Below, piece after piece: positions 1 to 9,166 of a stretch of 64,000 nucleotides of DNA; within the stretch, counting starts at the first letter, position 1, and each line of letters opens with the position of its first letter. The notes under the pieces are model-generated. The model saw only the letters and a list, made by a program, of their open reading frames with translations, was not told the DNA's origin and ran no database searches. This DNA comes from Bacteroidaceae bacterium (GTDB lineage: Bacteria; Bacteroidota; Bacteroidia; Bacteroidales; Bacteroidaceae). The position numbers and the translations under genes are program-made. The stretch spans positions 1 to 64,000 of the forward strand of contig JAILRU010000135.1 in the NCBI GenBank assembly GCA_024697945.1, given 5' to 3'.

Positions 1-225
1 AAGGTGGAGGTCAGTGCCAGCGATAGTGAAATCCGCGTAAAAGACAACGGCAGCGGCATGTCGCCTGACATCCTCGAACATGCTTTTATTCCTTTCTTTA
101 CCACAAAACCTACCGGCACAGGCATCGGCCTCAGTCTTTGTCGGCAAATCATCCTCAAACATGGCGGCACGATTCGCGTGGAGAGTCAGGAAGGCTGCGG
201 CACGACCTTCATCATCAAACTGTAA
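1..225 (+). CDS. Sensor histidine kinase, C-terminal ATPase end (5' truncated by window)
   Basis: The reading frame is open from base 1, so the GTG at base 4 is not a real start. The visible 74 residues are the end of a GHKL ATP-binding domain: a G1 box (DNGSGM), an F-box-like IPFFTTK and a G2 box (GTGIGLSL), then HGGTIRVES and a normal C-terminal beta strand. The N box, histidine and sensor part lie outside the window. Such kinases autophosphorylate and pass phosphate to a response regulator. The FFTTK...GTGIGL form is usual in NtrB/NtrY-like kinases paired with sigma-54 activators, which fits the sigma-54-like site just downstream. The partner regulator is not visible, so that pairing is inference. 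Confidence 0.9.
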   Translation, partial: KVEVSASDSEIRVKDNGSGMSPDILEHAFIPFFTTKPTGTGIGLSLCRQIILKHGGTIRVESQEGCGTTFIIKL

Positions 226-319
226 AGCTGTGCCTTTCCGCACGTCATTGAGCGAAACCGCACACAACTCAGAAAACTTTGTTTCTCGTAACTTGCGTAG
301 AGTCAGAGCTTTATTATTT

Positions 320-335
320 TGGCATGGTTCTTGAT
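320..335 (+). promoter_or_regulatory. Possible sigma-54 (-24/-12) promoter of the efflux operon
   Basis: TGGCATGGTTCTTGAT lies 36 bp before the first permease ATG. It keeps the -24 GG and, at the right spacing, a -12 TTG, but the usual GC is GA. No TAnnTTTG box is obvious in this gap. The NtrB-like kinase immediately upstream supports the idea. One mismatch in the key -12 dinucleotide keeps it tentative. Confidence 0.45.
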
Positions 336-370
336 ATATAGAAGGTAAAATAAACTCTTAAACTCACAGA

Positions 371-2761
371 ATGAAACAAGCATTTCGCATCATCTCCCGC
401 ATGAAGGGCTATACCGCCCTCTCGCTTCTAGGCCTCATCATCTCCCTCAGCGGCACCGTCATCATCAGCCGCTACCTGTATCAGGAGTGGACCATCGACC
501 ACTGGATGCCGGACCTGGACAGGACTTACATCTTGTGCCAACGCTACGTCAATGGCATTTTGGGGGATGAGCCAACGCCTGGTTTGGCTTGGAATCCCAA
601 CAATACAAAGGGCTTCGTGTCGCCTACTTTGGGGCAGAGCGACGTGGAGGCTTTCTCGGATGTTCATCTGCTGCAGAATGGCTCCTACATCATATTGGAT
701 AATGACGAGACCATAACAGCCCCCACTATCAGCGTTGACAGCAGTTTCGTTGATGTCTTTCCGCTACAGGCTATGGAGGGCACATTGGTGCTGCGTACAG
801 AGGGGCAGGCCATCGTGAGCGATGACTTCGCTCGTCGCCACTTCCCGGGCGAGAGTGCTGTGGGGAAGACCATGAAAATGGGCGACGAGAACATATTGCA
901 TACCATCGTGGGCGTATTCCGTCAGCCATCAGGCAAGAGCACCGTCCACTTCGATGTTGCCAACTATGCACGCAGGGACTGGTGGGTTGGCAATGCCCTT
1001 AACTTTACGATGATAAAGCTGGCGAAGGGCGCGAGCATGGAGGCATATAACGAGCGGCAGCCCAGGAATTCATGGGGAGGCCCTAATCCAGAGTTCCATT
1101 TTATGCTTGTGCCCTATACAGGAAACTTGAGAAGGCTGGTTGAGAGATATGGACAGGAATTCCGAACCATTCCTTCGCTGAGTCCGTGTAGCAGTCTGCA
1201 GTACCTGTGGATGCTATTCGGTGTGGCAGTTCTGCTCTTCCTCGTCGGCATCTTCAACTTCCTGAACTTGTATGCTGTGATGCGCAGCCACCGCCGCCAC
1301 GAGCTGGAGGTGCGCCGCATCTTCGGCGCCTCGCGTTGGGACATCTTCTGTCAGCTCTATGCCGAGACGTTCCTGCTCGCTTTGCTCACGATGATAGGCG
1401 TATGGACCGTCGTGGAGCTTATGGAGCCGCTGCTCACCACCTATTATAATATAGAGGTCTTGCCGCAAAGGACGTTCGATGTGGGGCTGACTGTAGCGAT
1501 AGTCTTTGGCTTGCCACTGATAGTAGGTTTCATTCCACGGAGGCTCCCCACCTTCGGGGAGGGGCTGGGGGTAGGCATCCAATTCTTCATCTCCCTGACC
1601 CTCATTACCGTCAGCATCTACATGATGCGTCAGTTGCACCTGATGATGGAAGGCGACCCAGGCTACAGGACGGAGGGCATCCTCCACATCGTCCCCAAGC
1701 CCAGGGAAGACTACAACCGCATCAGGAAGGATGACAACGGGAATAGATACATCGTCGATAACAGCAGCGGAGAAAAGGCTATGGCTGTCTTGAAGAAGCT
1801 GAGGGAATGCCCCTACATCCAAAGCATCATCAAGGACCCTGACATGATAAGTGCCGGTGAACTGATGGAAATAGAGGGGCATAAGCTGGTATGCAAGGAA
1901 ATGTGCCACAAAACGATGGAGATGTTCGGGCTGACATTGCTGGAAGGAAGAGAATTAAACGATACCTTGGACGACTACTCATACAACTGCCTGCTCAATG
2001 AAACAGCAGTACGACGTTTGGGACTGAAGGACTGGCGAAGCGGGAAGGTGCAACTCCCGGAACGATGGTGGACGTCAGCCAATGAGGATTGCTCAGAGAA
2101 TCCCCCCTACAACGTAGTAGGCATCGTGAAAGACTTCCACCCCGGTCGTCTCTCAGAGCCACAGCCTCCCATCATCTTCTTCCCAACCCTGAACTGGGAC
2201 AGTCAGACGATGGACTTCCTGCCCGATGACTTGCTACTGAGCATTGCTTCGGGCTGCGAGGAGGATGCAATAAAGTACCTGCGCCAGATGAACAAGGAGG
2301 TATGGGGAACAGAAGACCTGGAATACCAATGGCTCTCCGACCAAAAGGATGAACTCTACCGCGAGGACCGTCGAACAGCCCGCATCTTCTTCACCTTCTC
2401 GTTCCTGGCGATTGCCGTGACTTGCCTCGGAGTGCTCGGCCTGATGATGTTCGATGTGCGCCGCCGCTACCGCGAGATAGCGCTCCGCAAAGTGAACGGT
2501 GCCACGTTCCTCGACATCGCCCTGCTGCTCTCGCGCCGCTACCTTATTATATTGGCTGTTGCCGCTACCGTCAGCATTCCCGTCTCGCTCATCGGCCTGC
2601 ACCAGCTGATAACGCGCTACTATACCATCCACGCCACCATCGCCTGGTGGATTCCCCTCCTGAGCATCCTCATCGTCCTGCTGCTCTGCGCCCTCACCCT
2701 CTGGCAACAAGTATGGAAGGCAACAAGAATCAAACCCTATGAAGTATTAAAGGAAAACTAA
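371..2761 (+). CDS. MacB/FtsX-type ABC transporter permease, copy 1
   Basis: A 796-residue inner-membrane permease of the duplicated FtsX type common in Bacteroidetes. A first membrane segment (about residues 14-34) is followed by a periplasmic MacB-like domain (about 35-270), three membrane segments with the motif RRHELEVRRIFGAS, a second periplasmic domain (about 430-670), and three final segments with RRRYREIALRKVNGAT. The paired 'E(I/V)(A/R)(L/R)R' motifs are coupling helices for an ABC ATPase, supplied by the gene at 5134. It probably exports a peptide, lipid or drug across the envelope with the TolC- and HlyD-like proteins downstream. One base separates it from copy 2, whose ends are nearly identical to it. 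The substrate cannot be read from sequence. Confidence 0.93.
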   Translation: MKQAFRIISRMKGYTALSLLGLIISLSGTVIISRYLYQEWTIDHWMPDLDRTYILCQRYVNGILGDEPTPGLAWNPNNTKGFVSPTLGQSDVEAFSDVHLLQNGSYIILDNDETITAPTISVDSSFVDVFPLQAMEGTLVLRTEGQAIVSDDFARRHFPGESAVGKTMKMGDENILHTIVGVFRQPSGKSTVHFDVANYARRDWWVGNALNFTMIKLAKGASMEAYNERQPRNSWGGPNPEFHFMLVPYTGNLRRLVERYGQEFRTIPSLSPCSSLQYLWMLFGVAVLLFLVGIFNFLNLYAVMRSHRRHELEVRRIFGASRWDIFCQLYAETFLLALLTMIGVWTVVELMEPLLTTYYNIEVLPQRTFDVGLTVAIVFGLPLIVGFIPRRLPTFGEGLGVGIQFFISLTLITVSIYMMRQLHLMMEGDPGYRTEGILHIVPKPREDYNRIRKDDNGNRYIVDNSSGEKAMAVLKKLRECPYIQSIIKDPDMISAGELMEIEGHKLVCKEMCHKTMEMFGLTLLEGRELNDTLDDYSYNCLLNETAVRRLGLKDWRSGKVQLPERWWTSANEDCSENPPYNVVGIVKDFHPGRLSEPQPPIIFFPTLNWDSQTMDFLPDDLLLSIASGCEEDAIKYLRQMNKEVWGTEDLEYQWLSDQKDELYREDRRTARIFFTFSFLAIAVTCLGVLGLMMFDVRRRYREIALRKVNGATFLDIALLLSRRYLIILAVAATVSIPVSLIGLHQLITRYYTIHATIAWWIPLLSILIVLLLCALTLWQQVWKATRIKPYEVLKEN

Positions 2762-2762
2762 T

Positions 2763-5123
2763 ATGAAACAAGCATTTCGCATCATCTCCCGCATGAAGGG
2801 CTATACAGCCCTCTCCCTGCTGGGTCTCATCATCTCGCTTAGCGGCACCGTCATCATCAGCCGCTACCTCTATCAGGAGTGGACCATCGACCACTGGATG
2901 CCGGACCTGGACAGGACGTATGTATTGATGGAAGAAAGATCTGGTGATAATCCTTACCCGGCAATGTTCTATAAAAGCTTTCTCGGGCGTGCAGAACTCC
3001 AGTCGCCTTTGGACGGACAGAACGAGATAGAGTATTTCTCGTATGCGAGCACCTACACGACGCTGCAATTGAAACTGGATGGGGAAGAGATGCTGAAGCC
3101 GCTGGCCTTGAAGGCTGACAGCATGTTCCACAGGTTCTTCCCCCTGAAGGCTGTGGCTGGCACGTTGGTATTGCGCCACGAAGGGGATGCCATCATCAGC
3201 GAAGAACTGGCTGCACGGCTCTTTCCCGAGGGGGAGGCTGTTGGGCAGACCCTGACGACGGACAACGGACAACTGCGCACTGTTATCGGCGTCTTTCGGA
3301 AACCCGCCTCGAAGCTTTCGCTGAACTTCGACTATGTAGAGTACGAAGCAGAATATGCCTACAATAATCAGGGCAGTGTCTTCTATATGGTCAGACTTCA
3401 CCCAGGGGCCAGCGTGAAGACCTACAACAAACGCCAACCCGTACAGACTCCCAACGTATTCGAAATGGAGGGGCGTACACTGCGTTTTCAGCTGGCTCCA
3501 TACGAAGGACTGCTTTCACAGCTATGGGGCGAAAGGGACGTTACCGTTAGGAGTGTCAGCTCGCCCAAATACCTGTGGATGCTCTTCGCCGTCGCCGTCC
3601 TGCTCTTCCTCGTCGGCATCTTCAACTTCCTGAACCTCTTTGCCGTGATGCGCAGCCACCGACGCCACGAGCTGGAGGTGCGCCGCCTCTTCGGTGCCTC
3701 GCGCCTCGACATATTCTCGATGCTCTACATGGAGAACCTGCTCATCAGCGCTCTTGCCATGCTTGGTGTGTGGATGGTCGTCGAGCTGATTACGCCGCAC
3801 ATGAAGGACTGGTTCAGCATTGAGCAGATGAGCATGCCCCTCTTCGACACGACGCTGTCACTCTCAATCATATTTATATTGCCTCTTATAGCAATCGTAG
3901 GAAGGTTGGGCAAGGCTGGGGCAAGGTCTTTCCTTTTCCTCCAATACTTCATATCCATCACCCTCATCACCGTAAGCCTCTACCTGATGCGGCAACTGCA
4001 CTTCATGATGGGCAGCGACCCTGGCTACCGTACCGAGAATATCCTGAATTGTACACCCTATCCTTCACGAACATGGACGGGAAGCGGCGGGCCCACTATG
4101 GATTGGTTCGAAACAATGAAGAACGACAGCAAGCTACTGAACGACCGCCTGACGGCATGCCCGCATATCAAAAGCTTCTGCTCCTCAGGATACATTTATA
4201 AAATGGGTAACGAGTTGTCGGTCAATAATGTCTCGCTTGAATACCAAAGCATAAGCCCGCAGCAGATGGAGATGTACGGTCTGGAAGTCGTTCAGGGTCG
4301 GGCTTTCAACGACACACTGGACACCAGACAACAATATCGCTGCCTCCTGAACGAAACAGCTATCCGACAACTGGGCATCAAGGACATTGAGAAAGAGACG
4401 GTTCTGCCTGCAAGGCGTCTGTGGTGGATTTTTGACTACACGACTGGCAGGATGCCCGATGAACAACCGCTCGTGCCCTACGAGATAGTGGGTGTAATAC
4501 GCGATTACCATCCTGGCAAACTATCCGAACCTCAACCCGGCATGTTCTTTGCTTATCGTAAGGAAGAACCTGACAGACTGAATGGTTCTGAGGTGGCGGT
4601 CGAAGTTATGCCCGGGCATGAGAAGGAAGCTATTGAATACATACAGAAGACGTCGCGCGAAATCTTCCATGTGGAGGAATTGCCTTATCATTGGCTCAAA
4701 GATGATGTAGCCAGCCTCTACGAGGAGGACCGTCGCACAGCCCGCATTTTCTTCACCTTCTCGTTCTTGGCAATTGCCGTAACCTGTTTGGGAGTCCTCG
4801 GTCTGATGATGTTCGACGTGCGACGTCGCTACCGCGAGATAGCACTCCGTAAGGTCAATGGCGCCACCTTCCTCGACATCGCCTTGCTGCTCTCACGCCG
4901 CTACCTTATTATATTGGCTGTTGCCGCTACCGTCAGCATTCCCGTCTCGCTCATCGGCCTGCATCAGTTGATAACGCGCTACTATACCATCCACGCCACC
5001 ATCGCCTGGTGGATTCCGCTCGTGAGCATCCTCATCGTCCTGCTGCTCTGCGCCCTCACCCTCTGGCAGCAAGTGTGGAAGGCAACACGCATCAAACCCT
5101 ATCAAGTACTCAAAGAAAACTAA
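2763..5123 (+). CDS. MacB/FtsX-type ABC transporter permease, copy 2 (mosaic paralogue)
   Basis: A 786-residue paralogue of the preceding permease with the same layout: membrane segment, periplasmic domain, three membrane segments, periplasmic domain, three membrane segments. The first 52 residues match copy 1 exactly, and about 100 residues near the C terminus are almost identical, also at DNA level. The two periplasmic domains are strongly diverged. This suggests gene conversion of the membrane/coupling parts, or selection for different periplasmic partners. A pair of half-transporters could form a heterodimer over one ATPase. The start follows the previous stop by one base, so translation is probably coupled. 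A short heptad-like stretch (gacgacg gacaacg gacaact) lies in the first periplasmic domain. Confidence 0.93.
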   Translation: MKQAFRIISRMKGYTALSLLGLIISLSGTVIISRYLYQEWTIDHWMPDLDRTYVLMEERSGDNPYPAMFYKSFLGRAELQSPLDGQNEIEYFSYASTYTTLQLKLDGEEMLKPLALKADSMFHRFFPLKAVAGTLVLRHEGDAIISEELAARLFPEGEAVGQTLTTDNGQLRTVIGVFRKPASKLSLNFDYVEYEAEYAYNNQGSVFYMVRLHPGASVKTYNKRQPVQTPNVFEMEGRTLRFQLAPYEGLLSQLWGERDVTVRSVSSPKYLWMLFAVAVLLFLVGIFNFLNLFAVMRSHRRHELEVRRLFGASRLDIFSMLYMENLLISALAMLGVWMVVELITPHMKDWFSIEQMSMPLFDTTLSLSIIFILPLIAIVGRLGKAGARSFLFLQYFISITLITVSLYLMRQLHFMMGSDPGYRTENILNCTPYPSRTWTGSGGPTMDWFETMKNDSKLLNDRLTACPHIKSFCSSGYIYKMGNELSVNNVSLEYQSISPQQMEMYGLEVVQGRAFNDTLDTRQQYRCLLNETAIRQLGIKDIEKETVLPARRLWWIFDYTTGRMPDEQPLVPYEIVGVIRDYHPGKLSEPQPGMFFAYRKEEPDRLNGSEVAVEVMPGHEKEAIEYIQKTSREIFHVEELPYHWLKDDVASLYEEDRRTARIFFTFSFLAIAVTCLGVLGLMMFDVRRRYREIALRKVNGATFLDIALLLSRRYLIILAVAATVSIPVSLIGLHQLITRYYTIHATIAWWIPLVSILIVLLLCALTLWQQVWKATRIKPYQVLKEN

Positions 5124-5133
5124 TAAGTATAAT

Positions 5134-5808
5134 ATGATTAAGACTATCAATCTCCAGCGCGCATTTACTACAGAAGAGGTGCGCACTATCGCCCTGAACG
5201 GCGTGAACCTTGAAATCAACGAAGGCGAGTTCGTCGCCATCATGGGCCCCAGCGGCTGCGGTAAATCAACATTGCTGAACATCCTCGGACTCCTGGATGC
5301 CCCGACAGGCGGACAATATCTGCTCGGCGGACAGGATGTGACACCACTCAGCGAACCCGAACGCGACAAGCTGCGCAAAGGACTCATCGGCTTCGTCTTC
5401 CAGAGCTTCAACCTCATCGATGACCTCAGCGTGGAGGAGAACATCGAACTGCCGCTGCTCTACATGCGTCTGCCCAAAGCCGAGCGGCGCAAGCGAGTGG
5501 AGGAAGCCATGCGGCGTATGGACATCAGCCACCGTGCTAAGCATTTTCCCCGTCAGCTAAGCGGCGGTCAGCAGCAGCGTGTCGCCATCGCCCGAGCTGT
5601 CGTCTCGCGTCCGAAGCTCATCCTTGCCGACGAGCCGACGGGCAATCTCGACTCGAAGAACGGTCGCGAGGTGATGGACCTGCTCAGCCAGCTGCACGAC
5701 GAAGGTGCCACCATCGTCATGGTCACCCACTCCCAGCGCGACGCCAGTTACGCCCAGCGCATCGTCAACCTTAGCGACGGACAAATCGTCACGGAAGTGG
5801 AAATGTAA
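5134..5808 (+). CDS. ABC transporter ATPase, MacB/LolD type
   Basis: A 224-residue stand-alone nucleotide-binding subunit. Walker [10 protein letters not shown] is at residues 38-46, the Q-loop in VFQSFNL near 90, the signature LSGGQQQ near 142, Walker B LILADEP at 162-168 followed by TGNLDS, and the H-loop in VTHSQ near 198. TGNLDS and the length are typical of the LolD/FtsE/MacB group, which powers FtsX-type permeases mechanically. It sits 10 bp after permease 2 and is the only ATPase in the operon, so it should serve both permeases. Confidence 0.96.
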   Translation: MIKTINLQRAFTTEEVRTIALNGVNLEINEGEFVAIMGPSGCGKSTLLNILGLLDAPTGGQYLLGGQDVTPLSEPERDKLRKGLIGFVFQSFNLIDDLSVEENIELPLLYMRLPKAERRKRVEEAMRRMDISHRAKHFPRQLSGGQQQRVAIARAVVSRPKLILADEPTGNLDSKNGREVMDLLSQLHDEGATIVMVTHSQRDASYAQRIVNLSDGQIVTEVEM

Positions 5809-5811
5809 ATC

Positions 5812-5875
5812 ATTAAGAATTAAGAATTAAGAAAGAAGAATTAATTATGAATTGTGAATTATGAATTATGAATTA
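5812..5875. repeat. Heptad repeat block between ATPase and TolC-like gene, supplying the start codon
   Basis: Degenerate 7-bp words (gaattaa, then gaattat/gaattgt) fill the whole ATPase-TolC gap. The TolC-like start codon and its first codons (MNYEL) lie inside the block. Confidence 0.85.
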
Positions 5876-7282
5876 ATTTCTGCATTTCTTCTTTTCTTCA
5901 TTCCTACATTCCTATTCGCTCAGGACTCGTTGCTGCTGACGCTCAGAGAGACGGTGGAGATGGCGCAGAAGCAGTCGAATGACGCCTTGGCGGCAAAGCA
6001 CTCGCTGGAAGCGGCTGAATGGAACTTCCGCTACTATCAGGCGAACTACCTGCCGTCGGTATCGCTCTCGTCATCGCCTTCGCTGAACCGTCAGGTCAGT
6101 AGCATCACGCAGCCCGATGGTACCAATGTTTTTGTGCGGCAGAACCAGTTGAGTACCGACCTTTCGCTTAGCATCAGACAGAATGTGGCACTGACGGGCG
6201 GCACGCTGTTCGTGAACAGCAACATCTACCGTCAGGACGAGTTCGAACAACACACACACGGCTACAGCACCGTACCGTTTTCCGTCGGCTACCAGCAAAG
6301 CCTCTTCGGTCACAACAGTCTGAAGTGGGCGCGGCGCACGGAACCGCTTCGGGTGCGTATTGCCCGGAAGCAGTATCAAGAGACGATGGAACTGGTGGCA
6401 GCAAGGGCAAGCAGTTACTTCTTCTCGCTGGCTTCTGCCCAGACGAACCTCGACATTGCCCGTCAGAATTACGCCGTGAGCGACACCCTGCACCGCTATG
6501 CCCAGCGCCGCTACGAACGGGGTAGCATCACGGAGAACGAAATGCTGCAATTGGAGGTGAACCGGCTGACGGAGGAGACGAACCAACTGAATGCGGAAGC
6601 AGAGGTCGAGGAGTCGATGCTGGCACTCAAATCCTATTTGGGCATAAAGGAAGCGGTTTCGCTTAGGGTTGTGCCCGACACACTGATTCATGATGTCGTT
6701 ATCGATGCGAACGAGGCGCTGGCGCTCGCACTCGAGAACAATCCCGACCCCGACCAACTGCGCCTCAACGTTCTGGAGAGCCAAAGCTCGCTGGCTTCTG
6801 CTAAGGCGAGTCGCGGTTTGAAAGCCGACCTGTATGTGCAGTTCGGCCTCTCGCAGACGGGAACGACGCTCGGCGAAGCATTCTCCCGACCGCTCAATCA
6901 GCAGTACGGCAGTCTGACGCTCTCGTTGCCGCTCTTGGATTGGGGACGCGGCAAAGGGCAGGTGCGTGTGGCAAAGTCTCGACTGGAACTGACGCAAACG
7001 CAAAGCGAGCAAGCGATGGAGGATTTCCGATTGAACGTATTGAAGATGGTCAGTCGATACAACCTGCAAGGCTATCGTGTCCGCATCGCCTACAAGACGA
7101 GAGAGACTGCCTTGCGTCGCTACGACGTGGCACGGTGGCTGTATGTGCAGGGACGCTCGTCGCTTTTGGAACTGAACACAAGCATCAGCGAGAAAGACAA
7201 TGCGCAACGGGCTTTCATCAGTGCCCTCAGCACGTACTGGAGCCTTTATTACGGATTGAGAAGCCTGACTTTAAAGAATTGA
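5861..7282 (+). CDS. TolC-like outer membrane efflux protein
   Basis: A 473-residue protein with a signal peptide (hydrophobic stretch to FLFAQ, cleavage near residue 20). Two repeated outer-membrane-efflux halves follow, each with long helical coiled-coil segments such as LEAAEWNFRYYQANYLPSVSL and RYERGSITENEMLQLEVNRL. This is the usual duplicated TolC/OEP form. As a trimer it would make the outer-membrane channel of a tripartite exporter with the HlyD-like adaptor and MacB-like permeases next to it. No other in-frame ATG precedes the hydrophobic core, so the start in the heptad block is most likely real. The next gene begins 2 bp after its stop. Confidence 0.93.
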   Translation: MNYELISAFLLFFIPTFLFAQDSLLLTLRETVEMAQKQSNDALAAKHSLEAAEWNFRYYQANYLPSVSLSSSPSLNRQVSSITQPDGTNVFVRQNQLSTDLSLSIRQNVALTGGTLFVNSNIYRQDEFEQHTHGYSTVPFSVGYQQSLFGHNSLKWARRTEPLRVRIARKQYQETMELVAARASSYFFSLASAQTNLDIARQNYAVSDTLHRYAQRRYERGSITENEMLQLEVNRLTEETNQLNAEAEVEESMLALKSYLGIKEAVSLRVVPDTLIHDVVIDANEALALALENNPDPDQLRLNVLESQSSLASAKASRGLKADLYVQFGLSQTGTTLGEAFSRPLNQQYGSLTLSLPLLDWGRGKGQVRVAKSRLELTQTQSEQAMEDFRLNVLKMVSRYNLQGYRVRIAYKTRETALRRYDVARWLYVQGRSSLLELNTSISEKDNAQRAFISALSTYWSLYYGLRSLTLKN

Positions 7283-7284
7283 CA

Positions 7285-8523
7285 ATGGATATAAAGTTAC
7301 CAAAGAAGCCTTGGTACGTAAGGTACCGCATGTATCTCATGGGCGGAGCTGTGCTTGTCGCCCTGATTGTCTATGCCTTGGTGCTGCAACTTGGACCGCG
7401 AACGTTGAAGGTAGAGATTGACGACGCGCAGATAGCGGTGGCCGAGGAAGGCGAGTTCCTGGAATACATTGACGTGAACGGCGTGGTCTGCCCTGCAACA
7501 AGCATGCGAGTGAACGCGAAGGAAGGCGGCACGGTGGAGCAAATCTGCTGCCACAACGGCGATGTCCTGAAACGAGGTGATACCATTCTCGTTCTTTCTA
7601 ACCCGAAAGTTTTGGAGGAAATGGCTGCGGAACGACAGAACTACGAGCTGCAACAGATGCAGCACCGTCAGCAACTCATCGAGATGCAGCAGAAGAGCAT
7701 CACCCTCCGCAGCCAAGCCCTACAGGCAGACTTTGAACTGAAGAAAATGGAACAGGACTATGAACTGGCCAAGGAGGAGGCGCAGATGGGAGTGAAAAGT
7801 CAGGCGCAGCTGAGGGTAGCAAAAGACGAATACGAATACAACCGCCGCCGAACGCTGTTGAACATTGAGAGCTTGCATCAGGATTCAGTGCTGAACGTGA
7901 TTAACCGTCAGCTCATCCAGCAACAGATGGCGATGGAGGCGCAGAAGCTTGGGAACAGCAACCGCCGTCGCGAGGCTCTCGTCATTCTGGCTCCTACCGA
8001 GGGACAGATTAGTAACCTCAACGCCGTCATTGGTGGACAGGTGTCTGCTGGCGAACAAGTGGGCGAAATCGGTGTGCTGACAGATTATAAGGTGACGGCG
8101 CGTCTGAATGAATACTACATAGACCGCATACAAACTGGTCTTCCTGCCACAGCCACGCTGAAAGGTCGTAAGCTTTCCTTTGAGGTCAGCCGCATTACAC
8201 CACAGATACAGGAGCATAGCTTTGCTGTTGAACTGAGAGGGGAGAGTGCAAATCTCCGCTTGGGACAAAGCCTCCATCTGCAAATCGAGCTTGGCACACC
8301 TGAGCAGCGACTCATCATTCCTCGTGGGAACTTTTACGCGCAGACGAGCGGCCAATGGATTATGAAGGTCGATGAAACAAGGCACTCAGCCCGTCGCGTC
8401 CCCATCAAACTGGGGCGTCAGAACACAGAACGATATGAGGTCATAGAGGGACTTCATGCAGGTGACCATGTTCTTGTCAGTGGCTATGAAGCCTTCGGTG
8501 ACGCTGAGGTCGTGACATGGTGA
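7285..8523 (+). CDS. HlyD/AcrA-type periplasmic adaptor (membrane fusion protein)
   Basis: The ORF track starts this frame at 6940, inside the TolC-like gene. The better start is ATG 7285 (MDIKLPKKPW), two bases after the TolC stop, giving 412 residues. An N-terminal membrane anchor (about residues 17-36) is followed by a lipoyl-like half (EGGTVEQICCHNGDVLKRGD), a long glutamine-rich coiled coil (about 115-230), the second lipoyl half (LAPTEGQISNLNAVIGGQV) and beta-barrel/membrane-proximal domains. These adaptors bridge inner-membrane transporter and TolC-like channel. It is the last gene of the efflux operon. Confidence 0.93.
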   Translation: MDIKLPKKPWYVRYRMYLMGGAVLVALIVYALVLQLGPRTLKVEIDDAQIAVAEEGEFLEYIDVNGVVCPATSMRVNAKEGGTVEQICCHNGDVLKRGDTILVLSNPKVLEEMAAERQNYELQQMQHRQQLIEMQQKSITLRSQALQADFELKKMEQDYELAKEEAQMGVKSQAQLRVAKDEYEYNRRRTLLNIESLHQDSVLNVINRQLIQQQMAMEAQKLGNSNRRREALVILAPTEGQISNLNAVIGGQVSAGEQVGEIGVLTDYKVTARLNEYYIDRIQTGLPATATLKGRKLSFEVSRITPQIQEHSFAVELRGESANLRLGQSLHLQIELGTPEQRLIIPRGNFYAQTSGQWIMKVDETRHSARRVPIKLGRQNTERYEVIEGLHAGDHVLVSGYEAFGDAEVVTW

Positions 8524-8598
8524 TAATTCATTATCAACCCCACGTTGTTTCTTGGATTAGTTTTTCCTACTCGCCTATTCGTGACGGATGACAGGGAC

Positions 8599-8736
8599 TT
8601 ATTGAATCCAATGGAAATACGCATAGGCGGCAATCTCCAACCCAATCGTTATGATTGACAGGATAGAAAGGGAGCCGACGATGTAGAACAGGCTTTGTGA
8701 CAGCCAGCCCCCCTGACGAACAAACGACCAGTCGCG
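8599..8736 (-). pseudogene. Possible C-terminal remnant of a membrane protein
   Basis: On the minus strand one frame stays open for 45 codons between stops and ends in a natural-looking hydrophobic helix (SLFYIVGSLSILSIITIGLE, then an aromatic tail and stop). There is no ATG and the 5' part is gone. It could be the tail of a decayed integral membrane protein, or chance. Too short to name a family. Confidence 0.3.
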
Positions 8737-8838
8737 TCATTTTTGCGGAAAGGTAGCTCCGCAATTGTGCAATAGCCTTTGCGCAAAATTCCAAAGGCTT
8801 TTGTCAGAATCAGCATTGGGAGGCAACTATTTCTACTG

Positions 8839-9025
8839 TGCGTAGAAAAACTTTTTCCTCCGAAGAGAAAAAAATATTCCCACGAAGGGAAAAAAACGTA
8901 GGGACGTAATGGCAAAAACGGCGCTTTGCTCGTTGCAAAGATAGTGTTTGCAGCGTGTAAACACTATTCTTGCAGGCTGCAAAAGCCGTTTTTGCAATCA
9001 CTTTCCAAAAGGATTGTGACATTAA
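8839..9025. repeat. 11-bp-phased degenerate array A (17 units)
   Basis: Cutting every 11 bp from 8839 aligns similar units two apart (22-bp period): cgaagagaaaa/cgaagggaaaa at 8861 and 8883; tgctcgttgca, tgcagcgtgta, tgcaggctgca, tgcaatcactt at 8927, 8949, 8971, 8993. Within it, atagtgttt (8941-8949) and aaacactat (8959-8967) form a 9-bp inverted repeat. Confidence 0.75.
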
Positions 9026-9124
9026 ATAGTCGCTCCACCTACATAAAAATTTTTCATGATTTTAATGTCACAATGTCATACCTATTGACATACAGCAGTT
9101 TGCGGCGTGACATTGTGACATTAG
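9014..9124. repeat. TGTGACAT inverted and direct repeats
   Basis: ttgtgacattaaa near 9014 is inverted as tttaatgtcacaa near 9060, and gtgacattgtgacatta follows near 9107. They could be protein-binding dyads or a stem-loop. No function is evident. Confidence 0.5.
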
Positions 9125-9166
9125 AGTGCCAATTTTAACACCAATTTAACGATATTTCACATCTTT

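Larger units (their letters stand above)
8524..9166. other. Convergent gene-free stretch (643 bp)
   Basis: Between the ends of the efflux operon and the minus-strand operon. It holds a possible decayed membrane-protein fragment, a long 11-bp-phased array and TGTGACAT dyads. Predicted ORFs here (for example 8926-9138) run through the array and look spurious. Confidence 0.8.

Noticed and set aside
371-5123. Frameshifted or duplicated single permease gene
   Set aside because: Both copies are complete with full membrane topology and separate start and stop codons.
6940-7284. N-terminal extension of the HlyD-like protein
   Set aside because: It overlaps the TolC-like gene in another frame and precedes a normal membrane-anchor start at 7285.
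8519-8538. Small palindrome over the HlyD stop (ggtgataa ttca ttatcaacc) as a terminator
   Set aside because: The stem is short and has no T run after it.
8926-9138. 70-residue ORF
   Set aside because: It overlaps array A and the TGTGACAT repeats. Cysteine/leucine-rich translation of repeats; no start signal.
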